Part shown: positions 47,189-57,639 of the stretch, piece after piece | How positions within the stretch are numbered: position 1 is the stretch's first letter | How the letters are laid out: each line of letters opens with the position of its first letter | NCBI GenBank assembly: GCA_038503035.1 | Contig: JAVSML010024247.1 | Location: 1-64,000 of the forward strand | From: Crocodylus rhombifer | Taxonomy: Eukaryota; Chordata; Crocodylia; Crocodylidae | Length of the DNA: 64,000 bases | Direction: 5' to 3' | The notes under the pieces: generated by a model | What the model was told of the DNA's origin: nothing | The model's input: only the letters and a program-made list of their open reading frames with translations | Databases searched by the model: none | Position numbers and translations under genes: made by a program

Positions 47189-47973
47189 CTCAGAACAGAC
47201 ATTACACATAAACTGGTTTCAGTGATCAGAAACCGGTTTCAGTGATCAGAAACTGGTTTAAACCTGTAACAGAACAGATGTTCAGTGTACATAAACCAGT
47301 TTGAAAATGGCTGACACCAGTTTGAGATAAACCAGATTGAATGTTATATCAGACTTGACTGATGGTTTGAACCAGTTTATGCAACGTCTGTCCAGATCCT
47401 TTGCTGATTTAAGATAAAGCAGACACCCCCAGCATCCCAGCATGCTCTCTGGGTTGGACAGGGTTCTCTGCTGCACAGGAGAGCTGGCCCCTCTCCTTTG
47501 CTCCCTGGCTGCAGCTCTGGCACAGACTGTGGGCTGCTCACCCCTCCCCCACACTCCTTGCTAAGCAGGAACTCCCCACATCCCTCTACCTTGTGGACAG
47601 GTGTCTGTGTATTAGCTAGCAGACCATATGCTGGCTACTGTCCATGCTGAATGAATGGGTAGAATCAGCAGAAAGCTGGTAACTTCCCTCTGTTGTTTTC
47701 TTATTAGGGTGATAAGCACTGTTGTCAATTCCCTCCTGGGCTAATTAGAGTGTCCTGTTGGGGTCTGGCCATACCCCACCTCAGCTCAGTGCTGTGGAAG
47801 GGATGGGAAGGCTGCTCTAGCACCCCACACTTCCAGCCTGAGCCACTGGAGGCATATGCCTGCATATCTGGGATGTCTGTGTAGTTACAAACCAGTTCAG
47901 CCTAGCCAGATTAGATTAACCTGCAAAGATTGAATCAATTCAGGCTCAGGCTTTTTGACTGTCTGTCCCTAGC
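47189..47973 (+). repeat. MITE-like repeat, family A copy 3
   Basis: Left end cagaacagacattacacat, a duplicated cagtgatcagaaac word (47219 and 47237), the family core, and right end gattgaatcaattcaggctc followed by ctttttgactgtctgtccct. It lies about 600 bp from copy 4 in the opposite orientation. The GC-rich middle differs from copy 2. Confidence 0.65.
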
Positions 47974-48580
47974 CCCAGGGTTTATACACTAATCATATTT
48001 TCAGAGAAGTGTATTCTGTGTGTGTGTGTGTGAGCATGGTCTTGTGCATTCTAGTTCTCGCAGCTGGCTAAACATGTAAAACTTGGTCATAGTTCCCATG
48101 TACAATAAATTCTATATATAATGTAATGCTATGCATAAGGCAGTTCTACTGTATGTTAAATAGAAATAGAGGTCTGGAAGGCAGCCTACTGGGCCATCAA
48201 GTCCAGTCTCCGTTATTACAGGCAACCATTAATCAAATAAATCCCCAAAGGTTACAGTACATTTCTGCTGTTTTCTACATGTTCACTACATTCTTCCCTT
48301 TAATGATAACTGTGGGAAGAGGAGTCTCCATCCCATGCAGACTTGTGTTCTATCTAGGGCAGTTTACTTCAGACTTGATCATTCTGCAGGCTGAGTGCCT
48401 CTTTAAAGTGCTCAGTGACTTCAGCACCTTACAAGATTATGCCATAATCTTCCTCTGCCACTGCTTTTTGCAAATCTTAAATCAATAAATATGTGCAACA
48501 GGGATGCTGTCAGTAAAGCACTTCTTGAGACACTCAGCTCAATAGGAGCCTGGTCCAAAGTCTGTAAAACGTCAAACCTT

Positions 48581-49385
48581 AGGCTAAGTACAGACTGTGA
48601 AAAACCTTGAATTGATTAAATCTTTGCAGGTTAGTCTAAACTGCATAGGTTGAACTAATAAGTAAGTGAACAGGCATTCACTTTTGATTTTGGAAATGCA
48701 GTCATATGCCTGCAGTGGCCTAGGCCAGAAGACTGCTGTCTGTCTGCAGCAGACAGCTTGAGCCAAGACTAGCCCACTCACCCTGCAAGACAGTTTTCAG
48801 GGGAGGTGCAAAGCATCCTGGGATGCTGGGGGACTGTGAATTTGAATCTAGAGGGAATCTGGGACAGAAGTTCAACTATGTGAAGAGTGGTTTCAGAGAA
48901 TATGGAGCTAGATTGTTCTCAGTGGTGGCAGATAGCAAGACAAGGAGAAACAGTCTCAAGTTGCAGCAAGGGAAGTTTAGGTTAGATATTAGGAAAAAAA
49001 ATTCTCACTAGGAGGGTAGTAAAACACTGGAACAAGTTAGCCAAAGAGGTTGTGGAATCTTCATCCTTGGTGCTTTTTAAGACCCAGGTATACAAAGCCT
49101 TGGCTGGGATGATCTAATTGAGGTTGGTTCTGCTTTGAGCAGGCAGTTGGACTAGATGACTTTCTGAGGTCCCTTCCAACCCTAATTTTATATGATTCTA
49201 TGATTCTCTTTGATTCAGTAAACTGATTTAACCTCAATTAGTTATGTCTAATGCTACATCCCTCCAGGTTTATCTTAAATCAGTTTCAGCCATTTAAAAA
49301 GTGGTTTGTGTGCAGTGAATTTCTGTTGTGTTATTTGAACCAGTTTCTGATCACTTATACCAATTCATGTGTAACTTCTGTCACC
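48581..49385 (-). repeat. MITE-like repeat, family A copy 4, inverted and interrupted
   Basis: The reverse complement matches family A: the right-end sequence appears first (gtacagactgtgaaaaacc, then gaattgattaaatctttgc) and the left-end sequence last (gaaccagtttctgatcactt, then aacttctgtcacc). The match breaks at 48874 and resumes at 49214, where CR1 fragment F is inserted. Confidence 0.65.
48875..49213 (+). mobile_element. CR1 LINE 3'-end fragment F, nested in MITE copy 4
   Basis: Shares gagctagattgttctcagtg, agttgcagcaaggga and aggttagatattaggaaaa with fragment C (35171). It ends gaggtcccttccaacccta, then TATGATTCTATGATTCT. The short word TTCA lies on both sides (48871-48874 and 49214-49217) at the point where the MITE sequence is cut, consistent with a target-site duplication. 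Confidence 0.8.
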
Positions 49386-50557
49386 AGCATGCAGCAAACC
49401 CTTACTTACCTCACCTGGATTTGAACAGCAAACCAGCAAAGTCCATAAAGCATTACTGTTCCTCTGAAGCATCTAGTCACTTGGCTATGTGTCCTGAGAG
49501 GTTGATATTGGATGCAGAAACCAAATGTGATGCCTTTTGTTGCTCAGCCCCATATGAGATTCATGCATGATATATTCCATATGTTAGTAATTTTTACTGT
49601 TGGGTTTAACTAACCTAGGAGTCTAAATTCATAAACAGCCTTTGCGCTTTTGTGTAGCATGCAGTAACTTTTCAAGCTTTGTCTTTTCTCCTAGTGATGG
49701 GATTTATCTTTCTGGGGTCCCATGCAATGATTCAGTTTAAGGTCCCTCTCTGATGCTGGACAACTATACCAAAACATAATCAGAATGCAGCAGGGGCCTC
49801 GGTTACTTGCTTGGTTTGTACTGACCTAATGCTGCCCTTGCTGTTTCCTCAATAGGATGGTCTGAGCTGACCTCAGAATCTTAAGTCCTCTGTGTTGTTC
49901 TGACAAAATAAATCATTTAATGGCATCACCCATCCTAGAAAGAACAGAAGCTGGACTCTCAGTGAAAGAAAATGGTTTTTTTTGCAATGCTGACTGATAA
50001 ACAAATCTAAGGGGAGCTGAATTCTTCATCTTAAAGGCATGAGGAAAGTCCCTAAAGGGCACTAAGAACTGGACACACAAACTTATCAGGGCATCACTAG
50101 CAAAAGAGGCAGGATACAGGAACTATGTGCATGTGAGAGCTACAAAACTCCTGTGTGCTGCAGTAGCTTCTTTCATGGTTTCCTCCACCCCACTTCATGG
50201 ACAGTTTTGGGGAATTAACCTTTTGAGTAGATAATTCCCTACTGGAGTTGCTCATACAACTTTTTCTCTTTCCATCCACCTTTCTGTGCATAGGGGAAGT
50301 GTGTACTACAGATGAGCCATGTAGCACACTTTATGATTTAAATTAACTTCCTGGTGTTGTGCTCAAAATGCATTAAATACATTGTTTGAATGAATAAAGG
50401 CACAGTGTTTGGCTAAGTCCAGTTTTATACCTTGTGGTGCTAATAATGCCTTAAATTTTAAAATCATTAGAATATTTGTGGCATTTGTTTCCCCCCCCTT
50501 CTCTCCCCCCACCCTTTCATTCATCGTGGACTATAAAGATTAAATAACTAGTCTTAT

Positions 50558-51620
50558 TGTAACCGGGTCCCTGTTAGGAACCCTGTTACTTGGGGAAAAT
50601 TCCTGACAGCTGGGGAAGGACTCCCCACCCCCCACTCGGGCAGCCAATAGGACACAATCTCCAAGAATAAAAGAAAGGGGAAGTCCTAATGAAAATGCCT
50701 TCGGGTACCATGGAGAGGAGAGGAGCTACTTGAGAATTCTGAGAGAGAGAGGATCTGGTGGAGGGATCCGAGACATGAGTCAAGCGTAGAGACGGAGGGA
50801 CCACGGAGCTCGGGGCCAACAAACCCCCACTCACTACTTACCATGAGCCTATAGGAGTTGCGATGAGTCCAGGAAAAGCTGAGCCTCCATGCTGGGATGA
50901 GCCGCATTTCAGTGCCAGGACGCAGCTGAGTAGTGCTGAAGTAAAAAGGGGTTGTAAGACGAGACCCCAGAAGAGACGCGGTCCACCACACCAGAGCTTG
51001 AGGGGAGCCAGGTCCAAGTTTTGCAACCCTGACGGAAGGAAGATTCCCTGAGTCACGCTGGCACAGAGTGTGGAAAGAGAGACTGGGCCGCGCCTGTAAC
51101 AAGCCGCTAATGAGCTAACTGGCAGCGGGAAGCCGAGACACGGGCAAAGAAAGGCCCCTCTGATCTTTTTTCTTTCCCTTATTATTTTGCGTGGACAATG
51201 ACTGGGGCAGCAGGTAGTCACCGGGAGTGACCCGTACGGAGAAAGGCAGACAGGAACACCCTTCATAGGGGCAGCTGGCATAGAGCAGAAGCCACCAGGT
51301 GTGCTGATTATGGGCACAGCCATTAGCCTGTGAAACATTAGCTGGCACTCATCTTGGAGAGTTCACTGCCAGGGATCCTCTTTTGAGCCCAGAGGTGATC
51401 CTGGGGACAGCTCGGATGAGCTGCTGCCTCCCATCCGGTCCTCTATAAAAGAAAATAAGAGAAGAATAAATGAAATGCTAAAAATTACGTAACTGGTCCG
51501 GAGTAATCATTCGGCAGGTATCAATTAACCACTCATCAATCTCTTTCCTCCCCTCATGTGATCTAAGTCGTGGCATGTGAGAACCAGAGGAACAGGAGGT
51601 ACTCCACCAACCCGATAACA
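50558..51620 (+). mobile_element. Solo LTR with CTTAT target duplication
   Basis: Begins TGTAACCGGGTCCC and ends CCCGATAACA (TG...CA), and is flanked by the identical 5-mer CTTAT at 50553-50557 and 51621-51625. It is 1063 bp and CpG-rich relative to the intron. It contains a CAAT-like agccaatagg near 50642, TATAAAA at 51444-51450 and AATAAA at 51465-51470. No gag, pol or env frame is present, and the open frames inside (up to 166 codons, minus strand) resemble nothing known. A solo LTR of an endogenous retrovirus formed by LTR-LTR recombination fits best. It is sense to RNF144B and could supply a promoter or polyadenylation site. Confidence 0.8.
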
Positions 51621-53476
51621 CTTATTATTGTTTCCACTCAGTAGTACCTTCTGGTTCCCCTGGACCAGGGAATGTTTCAATCTAAATGTTGATTAAGGTT
51701 TAAAATAATAAACACACTGGGCCAAACTTTAATCCAGGAGTAGGATCTGAGTAACAATTCCATGCCTTCTTTCCCCATTGGCCCTTTTGCTGGCACAGAT
51801 TACTTCCACCTTGCATGAACTCATCTGTGCAGGCCAGCACATTGACTCTGTCTGCACCTCTCTGTACCTCCAAAACTCCACATGCTTCCTGTCCAGTTTC
51901 CCAGGTAGAGTAAGAACTACTTTGGGGTAATTGCTCTTCATCATCCCCAGCACCTGCACAATCTCTGGCAACACAACTAAATTATGCAGGGGTGTAAAGG
52001 ATTCCTTCCAGTCTAGCCGGCCTATGTACTAGGGCTCATAGTTGCAACCTATTTCTTTTGAAGCATTTTATAATCCTTTTTCAAATAACATTTAAATTTT
52101 AAATATAAGCTGCCAATATCTCTTTAAGGAAATAAGTGACATGTTTTTAAAAATCAAATTAAAATTCTCCAACCAAAATCATTAAAAATCTACATTTGAA
52201 GGAACCAAATTCTTGATCTCCAGTTAATTCTGATTAATTTTAAACATGCGTAGGCATTACAATAACAGCCTGAGTTGCAGACATCTTCACAAATAAGGTT
52301 TTTGCTATTCACAGGCACATAGCATTCAGTAAGCCTCCATTAGTTATAACTTATAACAGTGCAAAACAGAAGTGTTTATAAGTATGAACCTCTGTTTTGG
52401 GCACTTTCTTGGAAATCATGTGCTCCATCCTCAGTGCTGGGAGATTTGAACAAAGATATTTTTATTTTCATGTTCAGTGAGCTGTTTAAGCTGATAAAAG
52501 AATCTGGAAGAAGAGAATGCATTGTTATATTGGGGGAGGGTTGAAACAGCATATTTTGCAATATATGGTATGCTTTGTTGCTTTTGCCTGGAACATTGGT
52601 CAATATTTTTCCTGGGACATTGCAGATTGATTCCTTACCCATGTCATTTAGGGTTCTGTTAAGTTAGTTTTATACTACACCAGTTTCTTCCTTGGAGTTT
52701 CCCTGGCATAAAACAGACTGCAGAGCTGATTCCTAACATTCCTTGGGTCATAATATGACCCCATGCAATTAGTGGGCTGAAACCACTATAATGAAAAGTT
52801 AGAAAAATTCACATAATGATTTTTTTTTACATAATGAGGGTACATGGGTGTACACAGGAGGGCCTCTGGCTTAGAAATGAACTTCAAACACTTGCTCAGT
52901 AGGCCTGTGGTTGATGGTACATCATGGAAATCACATAACCTTTTTAGGGGAAAGTTGGTAGCTTCATTGCTTCTAGAGTAGTGTTCATTTGCCCAGGCCA
53001 TGAACTGTCTCCATTGCAGACTGCTCCCAATGGCATGCCCTTGCTTGCAAATGAGGCCTTAAAAGAGTCACCGCTAGATGAGAGACTGAATTAAGAATAC
53101 ATGAAGAGAAAATACAAGAACAAAATCCTTTTAATTATAGTGAAATATGGCTTGTTCTTTTCCAAGTCCAGGCTTAGGAAAGAGAAGATGTTTTAGGAAA
53201 AAAGGATTTGAGTTGCTGACTTGAATAAACTCAATACTCCATGGATGAAGTCATGCATAATTAATTGCTCTTTGTTTGCGTGCTTTCCAAGGTAATGACT
53301 CCTAGCATTCACACTTATGGTAATTGATGTTTTCTGAGAGCTAGAGCTCTAGGATAGCCAATTAAGGAAGTGGAGGTGGTAGCTGTGCAGTGCAATGCAG
53401 TGCTGTAACTTCTGTGTGTTACTGTCATGTGAGTTGTAACTGTTCCATCTTATTTTTTTGCTTTCCTTCTTTCTAG
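51621..53476. other. 3' part of intron 2
   Basis: Unique, AT-rich; no exon other than the one that follows. The last 30 bases form a pyrimidine-rich tract ending TTTCTAG before exon 3. Confidence 0.5.
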
Positions 53477-53581
53477 TGCCTAAAACAGTATATGGAGCTG
53501 GCGATTCGAGAAGGCTGTGGTTGTCCTATCACTTGTCCAGACATGGTGTGCTTGAATCATGGGACCCTACAAGAATCAGAG
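53477..53581 (+). CDS. RNF144B: RNF144B exon 3: rest of RING1
   Basis: 105 bases, 35 codons, phase 0 at both edges (acceptor TTTCTAG, donor GAG followed by GTATCA). It reads on directly from exon 2: [20 protein letters not shown] and then [15 protein letters not shown]. Numbered with exon 2 these are residues 56-90. It supplies RING1 ligands Cys56 (the CxxC partner of Cys53), Cys75 and Cys80 (C-x4-C). RBR RING1 binds the E2-ubiquitin conjugate. Residue 71 is an extra cysteine in GCGCP. The next exon, coding for the remainder of RING1-IBR-RING2 and the C-terminal membrane segment, is not seen before 64000. Confidence 0.95.
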
Positions 53582-54084
53582 GTATCACTACTTGCCCTCT
53601 CTCCTCTTTGATTTTCACCTTCTTTGTTCATTTACACAGTAAATATGATAATATGTTGTTTCTTCCTCTCTAATTACCTTCCTCCTCTCTGCCACAGCAT
53701 GGACCATAGCCAGCATGTGGTATGCTAGCTAATGCTGCATATGGCTCTGGCAGAGACTGCAGACACAGCAGGGTCTGCCTGGCTTCCCCCTGCCCTACCC
53801 CACTCCTTACTGCTCAAGCAGGAAATCCCCCTTCTCCCTCCCTCTCTCCCTTCTCCCACAGCAGGGACCCCACAGACCCTAGTCATGTGGTATGTTAGCT
53901 AATGCCCAGAGGTGTCTCTGCTTGTGTCTCTCTCCAATTTCATTGGGAAAGGCAGGCAGAACAGTTAATCAACAGGTAGCTGGTAAGCTGTTTAAAAAGT
54001 TTGAATTAATGGTTGAGAGACCATTGTTTTGCTGACTGCTCAGAATGGCATTCCCTTGCAAGGGAAGGGAGGGCTACTAAAGCA

Positions 54085-54248
54085 CCCCCAGCTTTTAACC
54101 TGAGCCACTGCAGGCATGTGCCTGAATTTCTTGAGCCCAGAGAGAATGTCTGTCCAGTTTTAAACCAGTTCAGCCTAGCCAGGTTAGACTAACTTGCAAA
54201 GATTGAATCAATTTAGGCTCAGGCTTTTTGAATGTCTGCTCCTAGCCC
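54085..54248 (+). repeat. MITE-like repeat, family A copy 5 (right end only)
   Basis: Carries the right half of the family: tgagccactgcaggcatgtg, then accagttcagcctagccagg, aagattgaatcaatttaggc and ctttttgaatgtctgctcc. Similar material, including two ggtatg-tagctaatgc words at about 53718 and 53890, extends upstream to about 53690, but the order there is disturbed. Confidence 0.6.
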
Positions 54249-55282
54249 CATTGCTTTAAGTGGGGCTGGAATTCACCCTGTGTGTTTGTAGTAATCTGTA
54301 ACAGGAAAAATAAGGAACTCTTTCTTAGCTGTCTGTCTTTGTGTAGACTGTAATGGAAAGCTGGGTGGGAACTAGACTCCTGAGTTGAGAAGAGTGATGA
54401 GATGGGATATCTGGGAAGCTCTGCTGCAGCACTGCTCTCAGGCATACCCTACCCACCCACTGCCACTTTGCTACTTTACACACACCAAACTCAGAAGGCT
54501 GAAACTGTTCAGAATGGCTTTACACTCCTGACTTTGGTGCATGTGGAACAGGATCAAGTGGTGGGAAGTGCTTGCTTAGGACCAGAGCTCCTGAGATTGC
54601 TGCTGAAGCAGTATAGATGGAGCCTCAAAGGGTAAGTGCAGTATAGGCATGGGTGTTTACATATATTGTATGTGATTATTTTTGTGTGTATGCATGTGCA
54701 CACACGATAACATAAATATGTGCAAAACAGCATGCCTACATTTCTAATATTTAATATAAAGAAATGGAGGGAGTATCCATTTCCGAACCATTCTATCTGA
54801 ACCGTACTCTGTGTGTGAAAAGATCAGAAGTGGCCCCCTGATAATGCCCTTAACTCAGACAGTTTTTCTGGCTGTTCTACTGATGGTGTAACGGGCCAAC
54901 TTCCAATCCATAGTGTGGAGGATGCATGGGTATTTTGGTTAGAGGGCTATTCTCTGCTTTGAAGGGGCTGTAGAAAACAAGAGTGTGCTGACATGCACAG
55001 GGGAACCTGCAGGCCCCTGCTATTCTGCCACATATAAGGAAAAGCAAGAATAGCTACACATTTTTACTGCTTTTTGGATACAGCTGGGATACTAGTGAAT
55101 TTTCTCTGGTACTAGAGTGTAGACAACGAACCATAAATTGAAAAGAAAGTTTTCTTTTTGGTTGTATACAAACACTTAACAAATGTTATATTTATTTTTT
55201 TTACTCTGTTAAGCTATGTTTGTGAAGCTGCAGAAATTCTGAAGACTTATTTCCCATTAGCTAATCATGAGGACACTCCAGG

Positions 55283-55389
55283 GCATTGTATTAATGGGCC
55301 ATTAACTAATTCCATGGGTACATTGTAGAGTTAAAGGCTGAATGACTAAACAAACATAAAAGTGCATTAATGGCCCATGAATGAATGCT
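55283..55389. repeat. Short foldback around ATGGGCCATTAA
   Basis: GCATTGTATTAATGGGCCATTAA at 55283-55305 (shown in parts: GCATTGTATTAATG and GGGCCATTAA) is inversely repeated at 55367-55389 as TTAATGGCCCATGAATGAATGC. Beyond it, gtagagtta and taactctat words continue the pairing. It is probably a small palindromic MITE. Confidence 0.5.
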
Positions 55390-56708
55390 CTGTAACTCTA
55401 TCTTGGCATTGCTACTATAATATAAGTGCATTGCTTGCTTTTTTTTTAAAATCAAGTTTTGGATTATGAAAAATCATAACAGAAGCATATAACAAAACCA
55501 CTTTTTTCATTTCTTTCTTCCTTAACACCTTCAAAATCATGTCAGATAGGTCTGGGGTTAAACTGTTGTTTACACTAGAGGCTAAGTAATTTTTCTAATT
55601 GTGTTACCTAATACAATTAATTCCCTTCCCCCACCTTTTATCCTAGTTTAGAAAAGGTAATGGGGTGAATTTGGGGCCTAACTCAAAGCCACCAGAAGTC
55701 AATGAGAGTCTTAGAAGTCTTTCTGTTTACTTCCAAGAAACTTTGGATCAAATCCTGTGAGCTCATGAACATGAGGGACTAATAAAATGGGTATAGGGTA
55801 AATTACTGTTATGAAAATGTTTCCACATCCCTCTACTAATGTACTAATATGCTTGGTATACAGCATTTCTATTATTCTACTCCATGGCTGATTTGGTTTT
55901 CACTGTAGTTAAGATGTCTGTTTTGTGATCTTGCTAAAATCCTTAAAAATACACATTTTATTTTTAGGGATATCTATACCATTAATCTTTATTTTCACTG
56001 CACTCCGAGGCATATGCCTGAGTGCCCTGAGATTTTTGCTGCTTTCTCTTGTAGCAAAAGTGCGCACACGCGTACACACAATGTGTTAAGGAACAAAGGA
56101 AAAAGAATGTTTCTTTTTAAAACACAGCTAAACATTTCAGCTGAGTATGAGTACACTGTGGTTTTTTGTTGTTGTTCCTAACTTGAAGAAGATATTGCAA
56201 ACTAGAAACTAGATTTTAGATATTGGAAACTACATGGGCAGTAAAACTAAACTCATTGGGAAAATAGGCTGAGATAAAGAGGGATTTCCCTTCAGAAAGC
56301 AAATTGGCAGTCAGGATTTACTATTGATGTACCACCTTCCTATCTATCCACAGACTTATCTCTTATTTTGTCCTGGGCACTGCACCCACTATTCCTGCAA
56401 ATCTGCGAATTAACTGTATATTTCTGAATATTAACTGGTTTCCAAAAGCTCAGTGTCACTGTGTGATTATATGCTGCCCAAATTCACTATTGTTTTCAGG
56501 TTTTTCCATCATGTAAATGGCCTTAGTTTAACTGAAATGGAATAGGAAGCATAAAGCTTTTAGAAATAATAGGATATACCATTCTGAGGATGGTTCATAG
56601 ATATTGAGATGAGAGTTTCAAATAAATCTTTTTATACTAGATATTTAATGCTTTAGGAAGTTTTATTCTATACTTGAGAAGATTATGCTACTGGCAGACC
56701 TTTTGAAT
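55390..56708. other. Intronic, nothing recognised
   Basis: AT-rich unique sequence leading to the LTR-type element. One phrase typical of old sauropsid repeats (agaagtcaatgagagtc, about 55694) is present. Confidence 0.5.
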
Positions 56709-56957
56709 ACAAGTGTGGTGGAGCACCTTTTGGGTGCTCACTGTCACGGAGGCACTGGGGTGCTCCGTGCCTGAGATGAAGAAGAGGTGAATTGCCAGTC
56801 ACCAGGGCAGCTCAGGTGAGGGTTGTCAGAGCTGCCAATCATCAGGGCAAGGCAGCTGTGGGTTGCCAGGCCAACCAGCCGGTCAGGTGACCGGAAGGGG
56901 GCAGGGCCGGGCCCTTTATAACAACTGAGGCCTGGGCCTAGTAGCAGTTCCTTTTTG

Positions 56958-57030
<73 letters not shown>
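56958..57030. repeat. (GGAGCA)n hexanucleotide repeat, about 12 units
   Basis: Uninterrupted GGAGCA units inside the LTR-type element, about 35 bases after its first TATA-like box. On the minus strand it would read as a leucine run, which is an accident of the repeat. Confidence 0.97.
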
Positions 57031-57031
<1 letters not shown>

Positions 57032-57435
57032 TCTGCGGCTGAGCTAAGCAGCCTGAATTGGTAGTGGCAGCCTTGTGGTAATGACTGGCTGCGATGATGC
57101 CGGGGATGAGAGCCCCTTGACAAAAGGTAGGGTTGAAGGCCCTGGTGGGGGCTCAGTGTTTGTGTTGTGAGCAGGAGGCTCTGTGTTCTGTGTTGAAGCC
57201 AGGTGGCTTGCGTTGTGTTACAGTTACTCCGGAGGACCGGGTGAGGCTGTAGGGGAGAGAGGAGGCCTCACGGGAGCTCCCCAGCAGCTTGGGGGTTCCC
57301 GGTGCCCATTAGGGGCACAGTGTCACAGCAGGCACAGCATAAGGAGTGCCAGGAGGGCGCTTGCTGAGTGGGGGTTGTAGCCCCAGCCGCGAGAGGCGCG
57401 GCACAGGCCCCAGAGTGGGGCAGGCTCTGATCGAT

Positions 57436-57639
57436 AAAGACCCAGTAGGGTCGGGAAGGCCAGGTAAGGCTCCGGCCGCCTGAGCCCAACCCGGTATTCT
57501 TGGCAAAGACCCAGTAGGGTTGGGGAGGCCAGGTAAGGCTCCGGCCGCCTGAGCCCAACCTGGGCTTCTTGGCAATACCCAGTAGGGTCGGGGAGGCCAG
57601 GTAAGGCTCCGGCCGCCTGAGCCCAACTCGATATTTACC
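57436..57639. repeat. 69-bp tandem repeat, three units
   Basis: Units start at 57436, 57505 and 57574 with period 69. Shared words are acccagtagggt, ggccaggtaaggctccgg and ccgcctgagcccaac. Two degenerate relatives (ggccaggcatggctatgg, cacctgagccca) lie at about 58765-58870 in the right half of the element, showing that the two halves share ancestry. Confidence 0.9.

Larger units (their letters stand above)
33015..53476 (+). other. RNF144B: RNF144B intron 2
   Basis: A phase-0 GT-AG intron of 20462 bp in this assembly, including 100 N. The donor is GTAAGC and the acceptor is a pyrimidine tract ending TTTCTAG. It hosts one long and four shorter CR1 pieces, two family A MITE copies in opposite orientation, hAT elements and a solo LTR. 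A false duplication at the gap inflates the length slightly. Confidence 0.93.

Noticed and set aside
50586..51348. Overlapping minus-strand frames of up to 166 codons
   Set aside because: They lie wholly within the solo LTR delimited by CTTAT duplications and overlap each other in several frames.
56938..57123. Polyleucine run on the minus strand, superficially a signal peptide
   Set aside because: Translation of the (GGAGCA)n simple repeat.
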